DNA of 64,000 nucleotides from Rotaria sordida (GCA_905250125.1 CAJNOL010001237.1:1-64000); one strand, 5' to 3'. Counted from the stretch's first letter, positions 50,333-62,885 are shown. The notes: generated by a model not told the origin, from the sequence alone. Translations and numbers: made by a program.

Positions 50333-51892
50333 ATGAATTCTAATAGATATCCATCACCCATGCAAGATCGAAATACTTTATCAGCATCATCTACAACTGA
50401 AATATATGCTCAACACCCACAAAGAAAAGAAAATTTAACCACAAAAGTTCGTCAAACAATAAATGCACGTGATAAACGTATACGAAGTCATGATGGTAGA
50501 AAATTATCCACGCCTGATATGACGACTTTAACTCCACAAAGTCAAGTAAGACTAAAAGAATATGAATTATTTTATATAGATATACAAGCAATTTTTTTGT
50601 AGGAACTTATTTTACATGCATTTGAAACAATTAGAAATGAAGATAGTATAAATTTGATGACCACATTAGATGAAAGTCGAGATATGTTAAGAAATTCATA
50701 TGATGAATTTCAACGTGAACAAGATAAATATAAAAAACAACTTGAAGAAATTACAAGAAACAAAGAGTTAGCAATGCAAAGACGAAAAGGTACATAAAAA
50801 AAAAAGTATGTCTACTATTCTTTTTTATTTTTTTTTTTCTTAAAGAAAATGCAATACCAATTTCACTTTTCTTACGACAAAAACATGATATTCGTGGTCT
50901 TGCTGATCTTCGTCCAAATTCAGGTATGAATGCAACATATCAAGCATATTTTGAAGCACTTCTTACACCAAATCAAAATCAACAACAACATCCATCAGAT
51001 AAAGCTGCTGTTATTAAATATATTCGTCGACGTGAAAGACAAAGACGTGCAGAAGAAAATCGGAAAACATGTGCATTATCTGCTGATGTTTTTGAAAAAG
51101 TATTTAAATTTCAAAAATACTTATAAAAAACAAACGAAATAATTCTTCTTTATCTTTTATTTAGCAAACATCAGATATAATAGAAAAAATGAGTGGTATG
51201 GACGTTAAATTAGAAAATGAAAGAGAAAGACAAAATAATTTATTACGTACAAAAATGAATGAAAAAATAACTAAAACTCAAAATATAATTGAAGTTGGTC
51301 AAATAATTGATCAAGCTCATGAAGCAAATTTAGCGTAAGTAAAAATCAATTTCATCTTCATTATTTTGAGTTTTCGTGACTGACGATCTAAATAAAGCGT
51401 TGAAGTTACACAGAATAGAAATTTGAATCGGCTACCCTTCTCTCCCCAGACATTCTAGCAATCCACATAGACCGTAATGGGCACCTTGGCAATTATCTCC
51501 TTGAGGATATAAATAACATCTACGTATATTGTGTTTCATATTTTATTTCACAGAAATTGTGTTAAGAGCTTTTTTTTTTGTTGTTTTTCTTTTTCTCTAG
51601 TCGGGAACGTGTTGAACAAAAACATCGAGAAAAAATGGAAGCACGGCTATCAGCAGCACGAAATCAACAAAGTCAAACACCAACAAATATGATTCATGTT
51701 CAAAGTCATTTAAATGATGATGATGATGACAACAATAGAAATTTTGAATTAAATGATGAACAAAGAGCAGCAACAAAAAATTCTATTCAATTATTAAATA
51801 ATAATAATGATGGTTATAAAGCTGTGCGTTCAATAACACCTGTTTATGGTAATGAAGATTCAAATGAAAAAATTGCAAATATTTATATATAA
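50333..51892 (+). CDS. Unrecognised coiled-coil protein
   Basis: Five exons, 50333-50545, 50603-50789, 50846-51099, 51165-51334 and 51601-51892, all GT-AG and in phase, give 371 residues. The N-terminal 70 residues are Ser/Thr/Arg-rich and probably disordered. The middle (about 72-280) is charged and helical, with heptad-like Lys/Glu/Leu patterns such as YKKQLEEITRNKELAMQRRK and RERQRRAEENRK. The end has an Asp run and polar low complexity. There are no TM segments and no signal peptide. I do not recognise the family. The style suits a cytoskeletal or ciliary protein, which is inference only. The exon phases and the maintained frame through four introns make it a real gene. It ends 57 bases from the PDSS2 stop codon, tail to tail. 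Confidence 0.8.
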
Positions 51893-51949
51893 TCGAAATT
51901 ATTGAATTGTTTTTTCTTCTATTTGAAACAAAAACAAATAAAAACAAAT

Positions 51950-54900
51950 TTAAATAACTTTTTTTGAAAAAAGACCATCTTGAATTTGTTGAATAATTGA
52001 ACGTAGAAGTGTTGTTGCTGATGATTTTTGATCAAAATTTGTTTGAAGTAATTTTAATGCTTTATTACTTTCTTTTAAACATTGTTCACGACATTGATTA
52101 AGTAATTCTTCATTATTTAATTGTTCAAAAGTGACATTCTCATGATTTGATTTATTCATTACTGAATAAGGAAATGAACGATTCATAGGTACAGTTCCAT
52201 AAAGTGTTAAAGAAGATGAATCATTTGAAAATGATGATGAATATTGAGATATTTCATTATACATCAAACATGAAAATATAATATGTCGACATAAATAATA
52301 TGCTTGATCTTGAAATGATGGTGAATGATCAACTAATTGAAGTGAAGCACGACAACCTGATGCAACTAAATTTGCTACAGAACTAAAATAAAATCAGTAG
52401 ATATTTCTTGATATTTTATTAACTTAAAAAAAAAATAGAATCAAGTAATATCAATGATCTTAAGAATGATAATAATTAATAACCTATGGATTATGATGTC
52501 AAAGAATATCAAATTTTGTAGGAAATTATTGAATAAATAAGAAAGAAGCTCGATGAGGTTTTAATTGATTTTTCATATTTATATATTCACTTAGGTCCGC
52601 AGAAACAAACAAATATTTAGATGAGTTTGGTGTGATTACTGATCAGTACATTCAACAATGAATATGACATTTCTAACAACTAAAAACATGTGGATATCTA
52701 TAAAAACTGCTGCGGATACTCATGGATACCGTCAAAGCTACAAAAAAAGATAGAGTTGGAAAGGTATATCATACGGACATCCATTATAGGCTGCACTTTT
52801 TGTTTCCAACTGGAATATTGCCTTTTTTGTGAATATCGACACCTATAGTTACTTTTATTTTAATTGTAAAAAATAACGACAGTTATCATGAGTATCCGTG
52901 AGTATCGGCAGTTTTTACAGGTATCTCAAACACGTAATTAGTCTATTCACAATAATATATGGTAACTCAATAGTTATCTTGTCGAGAAGAAAAGTTAGTA
53001 TATTTTTCGGCATTCTTTCTCCAAAATGGACTGCTTGTTTTTCATTGCTAATAAAAGACAGCTTATTATTTATATTCATAAGAAAATTGATCAAGAATAT
53101 TTTTGTTGATGTATTACTTTTGACATGTATGTAGCATCAATATTTCATACAATTATTGTTTGATCCGAAATTTCAACTACAGGTCTATGTTTTATTAATT
53201 AAAGTAACTTCCAAGTTATAGTCATCAACAACTGAAGTTACTAAATGCATTATTTATAAAATGTGATATGTGTGTGGATGAAGACCAGGCTCACACCTAC
53301 AACTTTCAAATCATTTCTTTCTAATGACGAAATCGACCTTATTGACGTTTAGTAGTGATATTAGCTTTAACTTAAGTCTGTAATGAATCTGAAATAGATT
53401 TGGAACCAAAGTCTTATTATTTGAATATGTACAACAGCAATAGAAGTAGTCTAGGATTTAGTAATATTGATTGCGCCAAAATAAATGTCCCTCTAAGTAT
53501 TTTCTTAGTATCTCGGTTAACATTTGTCGGCGTGTCTTAATTCTTTTTCTTAAAAAAAGATTCACGATACAATTCTCTTCAAGAGCGTATCACAAGTTTT
53601 ACTACAAAACCTTGAGCAGAAAAATTGAATAAATAATACTGCGAGGTTCCAACTTGCCTAATTGTCACATGTTAAAAGCCAATCTGTTTTGATCTATTCG
53701 TTAGAATTTCGAACGAAAAAAACTATGGATTAAAACAAACTTCACTGTACATCATGAAAAAAAGCATACTTAGATATAATTCTAAATATACTTTATTGTT
53801 TTATGATAGTTGTACAAAGTTAGCAAAAAAATGCTGAATTGTTCAGGAAAACAACTTTTGAAAGGGTGGACCTATTGTAGCCTCCCAATATTATTTAGCT
53901 AATTGTTCTACTTAAAATTTTGCAAGAATTGATCAGAGATATTGGAAAATACTTAGTGGAACATCTGTTCTGGCATACCCGTTAGTTCTTTTGAATGGAA
54001 TGGGACTGTTCAAAAATGGTTATTTCCAATAGCAGACCAACTCTATTCTGTTTATCGAGATTTTCTCCTAAAATTATAACACTATTAAACTCCGAAGATT
54101 CAAATTTAGTGCAGCCTGTTATAATAAAACTAAGATATTGTTCTATCAAATACTTACAGTGCAGTTAGTTGATACCATTCTGTTAATGATGAAAGTGATT
54201 GTTTATCTTTTAAATAAAATTCTGCTTTGCACATATCTGCAATAGCATTACCAATAGTTTCTACAACCTAATAAAAATTATCAAATATTAATAAGAGTAA
54301 ATCAAATACTTTATTTTACTTGAGGTTTTCGAAATTCAGCTAATTTACCACAAGCTTGTGATAATAGATAATCTCCACCTAAGACTGCTATTTTATTTCC
54401 TTGTTCTAAATCATTGTGATGGTCTTTTAAATCCACAATACCTACAAAAAAAGTTAAAAATTTTCTTTTCGTTTTCTTAAAATTATTTTCATTACCTCGA
54501 TGACCAAGGATACCTAAATGAACTAAAACAAAAAAAAAAGAATAATTCAATAGAACTTTGTGTCCTCTTGATTGTGGATATTTTTTCTTAAATGAAGGAA
54601 GAAAATGTCCACCAAGCGACATCGAAAACAAACCCATATAAACGGTATTATCCCATTTCCTTGACAACTTTTCTTCCTTGAACAGATAGCAGTCTCATAA
54701 TTAAGCGTTTGGCCAACAAATTAAGGTTTAGTTAATGAAGAACATAATGCGTATTCATTTTTTTAGGAAGCAACAGGACACATCATACGTTTGTTCGCAC
54801 TATCATCAGTATACCTCGGTACTCATAAGAACTGGTAGTAGCGTGTACGACTTTCGGTTCCATCTATAATCGATTCCAGAGAGTGTTTTCAACCTAAATT

Positions 54901-55874
54901 TGAATGATTGATTAGAAAGAGTTCAAATTAATCGAAAACAAAACAGCTTTAGAATATATTTCACTATTAAAAATTTTTGTAGCGCTATTGATAGTAAAAA
55001 TTTATCTCGTAACTGGCGCTGATTTGGACTCTGTGACTGGTGTAGACGGTCAGATGCATCAACATCATCAGTGTGCATTGAAAATGGCTCAATTCTATCA
55101 ATCTTAACAGATTTCAAAAAATATTCACCCGTTTTAATACAATACACCATCATAGAACATGTTCAAAAATACCGCCGGTATAGCACACATTATACCGATC
55201 GGCTTGTCGGCGATAATTATCACACGGACAATATTCGCGTTCTTACTTGCACCTCTTCTTGTCCAATGTTAATATTTAAAAATAAACAAATATATTGCTA
55301 TTAGTCATATTTCTAGTTTAAATTTTAATAAGTCAGCAGTGATTCTTGGTGTTCTTTATTACTTGCACCTTAACTTGTCGACTAAACAACGCTTAATTCT
55401 TAAAGCACAGTCTATTAAAGGAAAAGAACGTTGTCGAAGAAAACGGGATAGAACTATATAAAATATTCAATTATTACTCATTTCAATTAATTCAGCTAAT
55501 TGTCTTTGATGTTGATGGATACCATGTTGAACCATATCTTCTTGATAAGTATTTTGTGGAATACCTGCTGCTTTTGATATTAATAAAAGTAAAACTGATC
55601 TTGAATGTGCGGCTTTCGGTGGACTTTCTAACATATTTGCAGCAAGTTTAAGTAATGGATGTTGTGTGCCAACTAATTTTCTTAAATAACCAATTAATGT
55701 TGATACTTCTTCATTAAATAAATATTTAAGATTAACTAATGAACGTAATGATGATGGATAACCAATAATTTTTTCACTTTGACTTAATAATGGTTGCCAA
55801 TCGGGAGTTTTATTTTTAATATGAACATAAAATCCATTTGATGATAGAAAACGTACTATTGGAGATAATCTCAT
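51950..55874 (-). CDS. PDSS2: Decaprenyl-diphosphate synthase subunit 2
   Basis: Five exons, in transcript order 55874-55478, 54522-54496, 54441-54320, 54267-54158 and 52382-51950, in phase, give 362 residues (human 399). SEKIIGYPSSLRSL, LRKLVGTQHPLL and LLLISKAAG match human PDSS2 closely. GNKIAVLGGDYLLSQACGKLA and the last-exon helices (CLKESNKALKLL) also fit. The first Asp-rich motif of active prenyl synthases is not seen (HRGIVDLKDHHND instead), as usual for this non-catalytic subunit. It pairs with PDSS1 in mitochondria to make the coenzyme Q side chain. The start at 55874 gives an Arg/Ser-rich targeting peptide and lies 18 bases after a CTGCAG acceptor. Exon 2 is a 27-base micro-exon encoding IHLGILGHR. 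Introns 1 (955) and 4 (1,775) are long. Confidence 0.92.
52679..52941. repeat. Foldback element in PDSS2 intron 4
   Basis: CTAAAAACATGTGGATATCT (52680) and GATACTCATGGATACCGTC (52714) pair with GGTATCTCAAACACGTAATTAG and GAGTATCCGTGAGTATCGGCAG near 52880-52941. The arms are about 60 bases around a 140-base centre. It is small and MITE-like, with no coding content. Confidence 0.6.
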
Positions 55875-56026
55875 AGTCTCTTTTTCTTTTATCTGCAGTT
55901 TAAGAGGAAAAAAAAGCATCAAAAAAATTTCGTATGAATTTTCTATATGTGTCAAATTTTTTTATTTGTTATTTAACAGAAGAAAAAGAAAAGCATATAC
56001 AAAAACAAAAGAGAATTAGTGTCCTT

Positions 56027-59000
56027 TTAACCAGATAGATCATCAGCTTGATATGCTGTTTGGTCATATAATTCTGCTTTTATCATTCGACCAGCAAAAT
56101 ATCGATTATTAAGTGATTGAACCGTTTTTTCTGCTTCTAGAAAACAAAATACAAAATTTTTTTTTGACATAAATTTATCAATTCAATGAATATATGATAT
56201 TTACGTTTATTTGTTTGAAATTCAACAAAAATTTTCACAATTTGTTCAGCGTTATCATCTTCTCCTTGTTGTTCAGTATAAATAACAACTTTAATAACTT
56301 CACCATATTTTGAACATTCTTCTACAAGAACAAAAAAAAGAAAATTTTTAACATAAAAAAGAAAAAATCAATTTAAATTTCACCTGTTATTTCTTGTTGT
56401 AAATCATCATCAACATCTTCTGGGCCAACCATATTTCTTAATACACATACACGTGATTCAAGTCGACGTTGATTTAATTTTTGCATTAATAAATGTCTTT
56501 GTTCACGACCTAATATTAACAAAAACAAAAATATGATTTTGGTTTTGTTTTTCGTCTTTCATATGTAATAGAAATCAATATATACCTTTAACACTAAGTT
56601 CTTCTTGCTGAGATAAAGGTGCTGTAGAATCTTCGGCAATATTTAAAGCTAAAACAGTTTTTTGATTGTCAGTTATTTCTGATTCATTTGTTGGTAAAAC
56701 AAGTGATATTGATGGATATTGTTGTTTGGATTCTAAATCAGGTTTTAATCCAACAGCAACAGATGGTTCTTCAAGTATAGTTGATGGTGGTGGAATTATA
56801 ACTAAATATATATCAATTTATGATATGTATTTTGTGTTTAAATTAACATACAAAAACATTTTACCTTGTGGAAGTGGAACTGGTATTTGTTGTATTGATG
56901 GTGAATTGGTAACATTTGATGCAGGTGGTGTAGGAAAACTATAAATAAATAAATAAATAAATAAATCAATAAACTATCAATAAAATTTAAACTATTATAA
57001 AAGATTTACTTTGAACGAATTCCAGACGAACCAACAGCGGCAGGTTGAGGAATTGGATTTGTTATAGCAGTAGTTGGATTGAGTATAGTAGAAATCACTG
57101 AAAAAAAATGAATTTAAACAAAACTTAATATTCTTTAAAAATGATTTCTATACTTGATGTAACAGCTGTTGCACCAGAATACGAAGCAGCAGAAAGAGCA
57201 GCAGCAACAGTTGTTGGTGCAATCGGACCACCAATAAATCCAACTTGTGCTAATGGATTATTGATTATTTGTGAAGCAGCCTAAAAATAATAATAACAAT
57301 AATCGAGTCAAGAATAGAAATGTATAAAATCAGAAAAATTTGAATCCAATGTGTAATTATTTATGAGTGAACTATTTCCTTTATCAAGAAGAGAATATAT
57401 CAAGAATGTGACAATCATTGAGTTGAAACACTTGAATAACGAAAATAAAGATTTTCGTAAATTTCATATGAACATATTTTTTGAAATAGTTTTCTCAAAA
57501 ATCAGAACAAAGACTCAATTCGGTACATTGCTAATTAGTATTGAATGCGTCATTGATCCTCAAACGACTATCTGGAGTCGGTGTGGATCCGATCCAGTTC
57601 CATTATATTCTTAGAAGTACACAATATTAGATGTAACTGTTCATCTCCTGGATATGCTCTAGTGAGGAATGGTAGACTATGTTGATGATATTCACCAGTT
57701 ATTCAGTAAGATTCATTATAATATTATACATTCATAACAAGTAATCGAATTATGTCATGTTAGATATGCGTTGGAAACACTTAATACAGTAAACTTATAA
57801 CATCAGTTAGTCATACGTGGTTGTTTGTCTTATGATACAGTAGATCAAGCAATATGATTTCAAACGTCTCGAAAATAAAGAATAATAAGATTATAAAAAA
57901 ACGACTAGATGGATATAGTTCAAACTAACTTCATTTATTGTTTGTGCTCCTTGTAGTCAAATCTTTACATCTCCATGATAAACTAGTGACAATTTCGTAT
58001 ACTATATCTTTTTTATCGATTTCGGCCTACATGAATCTAGATGGACGTCAAATAATAGTTCTAATGATAGTCGTATAAGAGTAAAGACCTCAATAATTTA
58101 TTAACCTTCTAGAAAATATGTTGTTTCTGCAAATGAGGAAAGTCTTCCAACTGATAAATCACCTTTGAGTCAAGACTACGCATATAATGTAGACCGACAT
58201 GAGCTATGAATATCCTGAAAAGAGTTAGTGTTCTTAGTTTGTTGCTATGTAGATACCACATGTTTACGGTATATTTAGTAAATGCTGCGATCCCGAAACT
58301 GATTTTTGAATTTTGACTGGAAATTTTACATAGAGACAGGCCTTAACGAGAGTAGTTTCAAGTCTCTTAACTTGTTTCTATTCTGACATAAGAATATTGA
58401 ATCTGCCGATGTGTATGAGCGATGTAAAAGACACGCCTATCTCTACGCAAAGTTTCAAGTCGTAATTCCAAAAATCAGTTTTCCGGATGGAGACAACAAC
58501 ATTCATTTAAAAAATATCATAAAAATACAGTATCTCCGTAGCAACAAGCTAAGAATATGAACTCTTATCAGGATATTCATAGCTCATTTGACGTCTAAAT
58601 ACTGTATATAGTCTCAACTCAAAAGTGATTTATCAGTTTGGGAACTTTCCACGTAAGACTTTTTTCCGAATATTCGTAAATCATTAGGAAAACATGAAGT
58701 ATTTATTAAATAAACGTACTATAGTTGGTTGTGGATTTGTTTCAACATCTTTAGCCTGTAATTGAGCTGTAATTGTAGCAACAGCTAATGCAGTAGCTGT
58801 TGGCATTAAACTTGCTGCTGCTGGTGTTGAAGCTAATAAACCTTCAGGTGGTGTTATTGCTTTTCCAACTCGAAGATATTGTCCTAGAAAGAAAGAAATA
58901 TAAATTTAACAAGAAAAAAACAATTTCTTTCAAAAGAAAAATACGGAAACCTACCACCAAGATCAAATAAATTCATAGCATTAATTGCATCTTGTGCTGC

Positions 59001-60880
59001 TTGAATTGTTTCATATTCAATAAAACCATAACCTCTAAAAAAAAACAAAGAAACGCATACATGACATTATTTAATAATTATATGAAAAAATATATCTTAC
59101 TTATGTTTATTTATTGTTGCATCTTTTGCTACAGTACAGGTTTTTATTTTACCTATAAAAATAATTATTGTTTAATAAATCTTTGTAATTTTTTTATTTT
59201 CTTACCAAAAGCTTCAAAAACACTTTGAATATCGTTCTCTGTCAAATCTGGATGAATTGAAGCTATATAAATTCGATTATAATTTTTCGCTTCTTCAGTT
59301 AATTGATTAATAATTGGTTGTGCTTGTGGCATATTCGACGGTCTACCAACCTATTTCAAAACACAACAGGTTAAATTAGTAATTAAAAGTTTTTTTTTCT
59401 TCTTTACTTTAATATTTCTTCCACCAAGAATAACTCCATTCATTTGTTCAATAGATAATTGTGCTGCTTCAGGTATTTCATATTCAAGAAAAGCAAAACC
59501 TTTATGACGATTAGTAACGGGATCAAATGTTAATGAAACAGCTTTAACTGGACCAAACGGTTGAAACGCTTGTTTAAGCATTGCTTCATTTAATTCAAAA
59601 TTAATACTGCCAATATAAATTCTAAGTAAGAAAAAAAAACTCTTGGCACAATTCTTGCAAGATTAAAATGTGAAACATAATGTAGCTGCTCTTATTAATC
59701 ATAGAAAGATTATTTTATTTTATCTCTTTTTTGGAACACATTTCTTTACCTATCCTTTTATTTAGTCTTCCAGAATTGCAATAAGATATTAGTTCATATA
59801 TTAGAATGAGATGTTATTGATAAACGATCTTCAATCGTATATCAACAACATTAGTAATGGAGAAGGGAAACGTTGCTAAAGCATCTGTTATAGTCTGTGG
59901 GGAAGTACAAATTTCTATACTATGTATTTCAACCCTGCTCTTAAAATCATGTTTCACAACAGAAAATACAAATCTGATATCATCTTTTACTTTTCAGAAA
60001 TATTTTTCCTTTTTGAATTTCTTACCGACACATTAATAAAAGTGCTTGTTGTTTTTTAATACTATCTAATTGTACACGTTGTTGCTGTTGTTGTTGTTTC
60101 ATAAGAACATATTTAACACTTTGTTCCAAAGCATATTTTTTTGCACGTTTCACATTTTCATCATCTGCCAATCGAATTTTATAACGTCCTGTATCACGTT
60201 TTGCTCCTGGTCCTTTAAATAATGGACCACGTTGATCAAGTTCAATAACAGCTGTAAACGGTGCAAATAGTGTAAGTTCACGTGGTAAACGTGGAATATT
60301 TTGTATAGAATATTTTTTCCTTTCAATACCATTTGTTGTTTGAGATTCATTAGTACTCTCTATAAAATAAAAAAAATATATTTCTTTTTTTATATACGAA
60401 CTTTTAGAATAAATAATTTTAGACGATCAGGCATACGAATAAGATGTTTGAATATTGTAGCTGAAAAAGGGATAGAGAGAAAGAGAAAAAAACAACGAAT
60501 ATGTAAAAAAACAATAAAAAATAAGAAAAAATTCGTTTTTTTTAATGATAAGTAGATTCTTGCTGGGTACCTAAAATAGGGAGAAATAAAAGAACAAAAT
60601 AAAACATGTTTTCTTTTTAAATTCTGTCTAATATATTTAGTTCTTTTTTTTTGGTCATCGATGATTGAATGTAGATCGACAACACTCACACAATTGACAA
60701 ATGTTCCTCTGCAACATGGACAAGAAAAGAGAAAAAACAAAACCGAGTTTTTTTTAAATTAATAAACGGAATTTTAAAAACAATATGAATAAATATAATA
60801 GAAAGAAAAAGAAAATTAAAACAAGTAAACATACCGATCGTTGTCGTACTTGATTGATCAACAATCATTGTTTCAGTCAT
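56027..60880 (-). CDS. PUF60: Poly(U)-binding splicing factor PUF60
   Basis: Fourteen in-phase exons, in transcript order 60880-60835, 60359-60026, 59621-59408, 59350-59206, 59152-59101, 59034-58955, 58883-58720, 57280-57154, 57097-57010, 56938-56865, 56801-56586, 56509-56384, 56321-56205 and 56136-56027, give 630 residues (human 559). [18 protein letters not shown] matches the human N-terminal helix. RRM1 (about 127-198) has [13 protein letters not shown]2 (about 224-299) has [16 protein letters not shown] and KGYGFIEYE. An Ala/Thr/Pro-rich linker follows. The C-terminal UHM has [17 protein letters not shown] and NNRYFAGR, keeping the Arg-x-Phe motif that binds ULM tryptophans. PUF60 acts with U2AF in 3' splice-site recognition. 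An acceptor TTTCAG lies 18 bases before the ATG. Intron 7 (1,439 bases) contains a family A foldback. Confidence 0.95.
56941..56967. repeat. (ATAA)n microsatellite at a splice acceptor
   Basis: Six tandem ATAA units lie directly beside PUF60 exon 10. On the gene's minus strand they read TTTA repeats ending in TAG, so the repeat itself supplies the pyrimidine-rich part of the 3' splice site. Confidence 0.8.
58123..58659. repeat. Foldback element, family A, copy 2
   Basis: Homologous over its length to 26901-27480: shared GAAACTGATTTT, CATAGAGACAG(A/G)CCTTAACGAGA and AACTCTT blocks in the same order. Its own arms pair: CCAACTGATAAATCACC (58150) with GTGATTTATCAGTTTGGG (58626), and GGTATATTTAGTAAATG (58269) with a complement near 58510. 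The right end CACGTAAGAC mirrors the GTCTTACG start of copy 1. It lies in PUF60 intron 7. Confidence 0.8.
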
Positions 60881-61026
60881 TTTGCTCTTTTTTTTTATCT
60901 GAAATCAAAGAGAATTTTATTCCTATATCACAGGTAATTGAACAACAAAAAAAAAAGAATGGCATAAACATTATTTATTTTATTGTTTATCTGCATTGGT
61001 TAAAAAAGAAATACATTATGTTCACT

Positions 61027-62885
61027 CTAAGGAACAACTAAATATGGTTGCATTGGTACAAATTGATTTGCATCATGACAATCTTGTAACCAATCAAGAT
61101 TAATAAAATTTATATCTGGATTTGATTTTGAGATCTAAATATATAAATAAAAAGATTTAAATTAATAAAATCATTGCTTCTTGGCCAGGTATTATATATC
61201 TAGGTTATTGACAACATGAATGATAAGATATGATCAAAAAATGAAAATGTTGACTTTCTTCATTACAACAGATTATGATAATACTGTCGGTTGGAATATT
61301 TTCAAATAATCTTAAAGATCAGACTGGACCAGACTAGCCGATAAATAGGCATGAGTCATTCTTCACTTTTCTCACACTATCACAGTCAAACTTAATCCTC
61401 GATTAGCTATCACTGCCTCTGAATAATTACTACCTTAATAGTAGAAGAGCATTGTTTCCTTAAGATAGCTGACTTAAATCAATAAATAGAAAAAAAAATA
61501 GAATGTGAGAAATAATTTTTCATGTATATTTAACACAACTATTGTATCAAGAGCATACTAAAAAGAAATTAATAATAAGATGTGTTTCGACAAGAAAAGC
61601 TATTAACATATTCGAGGCTCGTACATCCAATTACCTTCTCTGTTCGAGCTTCGCATAAGAACTACAATTCCTATATATGAACTTTACATACTAAATAAAT
61701 CTTCATCAGATATGCCCATCTTGTGTGTTTGTTCGGTTTGAATAATATGAATCGATATTATTAATTAACTTTAAACTTAATCTATTTCTCATGTCACATT
61801 TCGTTTTATTATTTCTTATGTCTGTAGAAAGTAGTATTCGATGTGACAAAGTTTTTTGTTCATGGTCATTCTGTCTAGTTCGTCATGAGTCGTGATTTAG
61901 TTTTTTGAACGATGTTTATTGTGACGGAAGTTAGATAAAGGCAAAAACAAATGAAAATAATCAGATTATTAACCAAGAAGAAGAAAACTATGTTCTTAAT
62001 TAATTTTATTCTGTTCAATAGAATAGAAACATATAAGTGTGGATTCGTTTAACTGTATTTATAATACAATATGTACTTTTATTATGTTTTGTGCTCGTTG
62101 TGATGTTTGTATCGCCAGAAGAAATTTGAATTCGGGAAAAATTTTTATATTTCCTAAGTTATCATTTATCCTGTAACATTTATGCAGACTTATTTTGATG
62201 CAGAAAAAATGAATAAATTATTTGTGTTGGGAACAAACTAATGCAATTAACACAGGCGCAGAACATATGACTACTTCTGTAGCCGTGACTGTGTAAAGCC
62301 CGTCGGACACTATTTTTAATATCAGTAAAAGAAAAAAAATATCGCTAACTCGATACTATTCCTCAATAACTGTAAACAAACAAATTTATTTAAACCTTTG
62401 CAAAATCTTGATTCCACATTCGATTTGTAATAACATATTTAACATCTGGAGTAATTTGTCTTTCCAAAATTCCATCATAAGCAAGAATAACTCGGGTTAT
62501 ATCCAAAAGTGTATTATCATCATAGTCACCATAAGATACATAAAAATGTTTTCCATGAAAAACAGCTGGTATTTCTTCAAATTTGTTCTTCTTTTTTTTA
62601 TCTTCTTTAGTCGTTGTAGGTTTTTTTTTCACAGGAGTTCTTTTTTTAACATCTTTTGAAATAATATTTTCATCTTCATTTTGTGTCTTTCTTTTTTTTG
62701 TTTCTGATTTTCTTTTTGGTGTTTGTTGTTTTGTTTCATTGTCATTTGTTTCTTTTAATTCATATGATTTCTCAGGTAATAATTGATTTTTTTTATGACA
62801 ATCAATTATCCATTGTTTATTAACAATAAAACCTTTTTCTGTTTGTTGAACTTCTGTAAATTTTGGTGTATTTGGAAAAGCACAA
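61027..62885 (-). CDS. XRCC1: XRCC1 DNA repair scaffold, 3' part
   Basis: Two C-terminal exons, in transcript order 62885-62396 and 61134-61027, phase 0 between them, encode 198 residues. The first starts inside BRCT1 (CAFPNTPKFTEV, then GFIVNKQWIIDCHKKNQLLP), matching human LICAFANTPKYSQV and KEWVLDCHRM. A Lys/Thr-rich linker follows, then BRCT2 (FHGKHFYVSYGDYDDN, VKYVITNRMWNQDF). The last exon ends with FINLDWLQDCH and QPYLVVP, like human FVRPRWIYSC and LYGVVPQA. BRCT1 binds poly(ADP-ribose)/PARP1 and BRCT2 binds DNA ligase III in single-strand break repair. The exon begins with an acceptor TTTTAG at phase 2. The N-terminal domain and the start of BRCT1 are not found between 62886 and 64000, so the gene continues beyond the window after an intron of over 1.1 kb. 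Intron 61135-62395 shows nothing recognisable. Confidence 0.9.

Noticed and set aside
60390-60740. Extra minus-strand exon in PUF60 intron 1
   Set aside because: Exon 1 joins directly in phase to 60359, restoring the expected N-terminus; the frame here is Phe/Leu-rich and has no family match.
62408-62786. Plus-strand hydrophobic frames opposite XRCC1
   Set aside because: They are reverse-strand shadows of the Lys-rich XRCC1 linker.
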